The notes beneath the pieces are model-generated. The model worked only from the letters and a program-made list of their open reading frames with translations, made no database searches and had not been told where the DNA came from. The translations under genes were made by a program, and so were the position numbers. This document shows positions 62,606 through 64,000 of a DNA stretch of 64,000 bases, one piece after another (the stretch's first letter is position 1; the number at the start of each line of letters is the position of its first letter). The stretch comes from an uncultured Bartonella sp. (GTDB taxonomy: Bacteria > Pseudomonadota > Alphaproteobacteria > Rhizobiales > Rhizobiaceae): assembly GCA_945285915.1 (NCBI GenBank), contig CALYQL010000009.1, forward strand, positions 43,096 through 107,095, in the 5' to 3' direction.

Positions 62606-63630
62606 TTCGAAGCTTCCGCTCTTCCACTGACCGTCTTGTTGAAGTGCCATTAAAAGATGATGGCACCCCTGAAGATGATGTTTTATGGATTGATTTGGCG
62701 GATCCGACACCTGGTGAAGAAAAACACTTGGAAGAATGGCTTGGTATTCCAATTCCCACTCATGATGACATGACGGAAATTGAGGAATCAAGCCGTTTTT
62801 ATATGGAAAATGGCGCACAATACCTAACTGCGCCGCTCATCTACACAGTTGAAGGTAGCAATCGCAATATTGGCCCTGTAACATTTATCCTTGTTGGAGC
62901 AAGACTTGTTACCGTGCGCTATAGCCACCCACAAGCAGTGGAATTATTTATCACCCGTGTGATTAAATCAGGCAATGGCATCATCACACAGCAATGCACT
63001 GGATTGACAATTTTAACTGCACTTATTGAAGCGGCAACGGATAGGCTTGCCGATCTGTTAGAAGCCGTATCGGGAAAAATCGAGTCGGCATCACGGCAGA
63101 TTTTCCAGCGCGATCAAGATGCATTGCCAATGTCTACAGCGGATTTCAGGCAGACCTTGAACCAAATTGGCAATCAAGGTGCAACACTTTCCATGGTAAG
63201 AGAAAGCATCGCCGGTATTAGCCGTATGCTTGTTTATGTCGAAGCCTATGGAAAAACCGTTACACCCAAATATGTTGAGGCCGACGGCAAAACGGTAACA
63301 CCAAAAAAAGACATGAAAACGACCATAAAATCGCTTGAGCAAGATACCCAATCGCTCGAACATTTTGCTGATTTCTTGTCGTCAAAAATGACTTTTCTAC
63401 TTGATACGGTCGTTGGAATGATTTCAACAGAGCAGAATGCGATTATCAAATTTTTCTCTGTTGCTGCCGTTGGATTTATGCCTCCAACACTAGTCGCCTC
63501 TATTTATGGAATGAATTTCCAGTTTATGCCAGAACTTGCTAAACCATGGGGCTACCCATTAGCACTGTTTCTCATGGTTATTTCAGCAGTTATTCCACTC
63601 ATCTATTTTCGCAAAAAAGGCTGGCTTTAA
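62602..63630 (+). CDS. corA: CorA-family magnesium/metal transporter
   Basis: A 342-residue metal channel with a long cytoplasmic N-terminal domain and two C-terminal transmembrane helices (about 285-304 and 317-337). The signature GMN is residues 303-305 in YGMNFQFMPEL. The sequence overlaps the preceding gene by 4 bases. A tandem duplication of 12 residues occurs at about 212-235 (YVEAYGKTVTPK then YVEADGKTVTPK), in the region that leads to the long stalk helix. This is not usual in the family. The ion could be magnesium, cobalt or nickel. Confidence 0.92.
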   Translation: MIRSFRSSTDRLVEVPLKDDGTPEDDVLWIDLADPTPGEEKHLEEWLGIPIPTHDDMTEIEESSRFYMENGAQYLTAPLIYTVEGSNRNIGPVTFILVGARLVTVRYSHPQAVELFITRVIKSGNGIITQQCTGLTILTALIEAATDRLADLLEAVSGKIESASRQIFQRDQDALPMSTADFRQTLNQIGNQGATLSMVRESIAGISRMLVYVEAYGKTVTPKYVEADGKTVTPKKDMKTTIKSLEQDTQSLEHFADFLSSKMTFLLDTVVGMISTEQNAIIKFFSVAAVGFMPPTLVASIYGMNFQFMPELAKPWGYPLALFLMVISAVIPLIYFRKKGWL

Positions 63631-63945
63631 AATATTGGGTGTAGCCTATAGCAAAAGCCCAAAACGCCTTCATTTTCAGACATTATAGATTATCCGTTTT
63701 TCGTAGCGATGATGGATGAACTTCAACTAGTTTTGAGATCAACTCTTGTCCTTTTTTGAGATCAATTTTCATCATTTTTGCAAAATACTGGATTTGAGCT
63801 GAACACAGCAAATTTAATAACGTCTTTTAATGCAAATGCTTTTTTCGAATTGATAAGCTGAGGTTAAAAGTCGCCTAGCTAATTTCGATCGTGCAGAATC
63901 GAGCAACAGCCACCATTTAAAAGGTTCAGATGGGCATAAGGCTGC
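63631..63945. other. Intergenic region after corA
   Basis: No gene seen. The 12-mer TTTTGAGATCAA occurs at 63731-63742 and 63754-63765. No clear terminator for corA. Confidence 0.45.
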
Positions 63946-64000
63946 GGCAACGAGGCAACGAGGCAACGAGGCAACGAGGCAACGAGGCAACGAGGCAACG
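63946..64000. repeat. 8-bp tandem repeat (GGCAACGA), running off window
   Basis: The octamer GGCAACGA is repeated head to tail almost seven times without a mismatch, up to the last base. The full copy number lies outside the window. A unit not divisible by three would shift frames if inside a gene. Confidence 0.9.

Noticed and set aside
62162..62818. 218-codon antisense frame across the mutase-like gene and corA
   Set aside because: It is opposite two genes with strong family motifs and has no motif of its own.
63946..64000. Terminal repeat as a CRISPR array
   Set aside because: The units are only 8 bp with no spacers, and no cas gene is nearby.

Overview
The window looks like chromosomal DNA of an AT-rich alphaproteobacterium of the order Hyphomicrobiales (Rhizobiales), close to the Bartonella/Brucella branch. 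The evidence is gene content and order: a Brucella/Bartonella-type porin, a MucR/Ros regulator, feuN-feuP-feuQ, DUF1491 and DUF5330 genes, and the rhizobial run glnE / two-component pair / degP / ccmH-ccmF-ccmE-ccmI. No species can be named from the sequence alone. There is no prophage, insertion sequence or CRISPR array. Most of the window is housekeeping DNA, with a few accessory stretches.

Layout. 1-318 is the N-terminal part of a flavin monooxygenase running off the left edge. 1291-6080 is a trimethylamine-N-oxide (TMAO) respiration operon in the order torC-like, torD, torA, with an FNR/FixK-type box and a perfect 20-bp palindrome upstream. Its cytochrome is unusual: a diheme class I cytochrome c is joined to the C-terminal monoheme domain of TorC, and the usual NapC-type tetraheme part is absent. 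6229-10919 is an accessory region between tRNA-Ala(CGC) and tRNA-Ser(GCU). It holds small hypothetical genes, a tandem pair of secreted paralogues, gene debris and short direct repeats. 11447-12679 is a major porin.

13324-24014 holds an aminotransferase, a TPP riboswitch followed by thiO-thiS-thiG-thiE-thiD (without thiC), a macrodomain protein, a membrane endonuclease/phosphatase-like protein, an acyl-CoA dehydrogenase-like protein, a uracil-DNA glycosylase and a DMT transporter. 24257-29521 holds pepN and a PleC-like cell-cycle kinase with a CtrA-type box upstream.

29688-40768 is a minus-strand block: glnE, a sensor kinase and regulator, degP, and the cytochrome c maturation genes ccmH, ccmF, ccmE and ccmI. 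The ccm genes would serve the c-type cytochromes, including the TorC-like protein. 40879-45237 holds a lipoprotein, a second flavin monooxygenase and feuQ-feuP-feuN.

45583-53319 is rich in cell-envelope genes: a bifunctional penicillin-binding protein, a DUF1214/DUF1254 pair, DUF1491, a peptidoglycan-binding protein overlapping a soluble kinase, DUF5330, sufE and mucR. 53726-63630 holds msrB, oligopeptidase B, a second tandem pair of small secreted cysteine-containing proteins, sodB, an L,D-transpeptidase, a HerA-like ATPase, a methylmalonyl-CoA mutase-like protein and a CorA transporter. The window ends inside an 8-bp tandem repeat.

The most unusual items are the TorC fusion cytochrome, the riboswitch-led thiamine operon lacking thiC, two independent tandem pairs of secreted proteins of unknown function, the duplicated segment in CorA, and the terminal octamer repeat.
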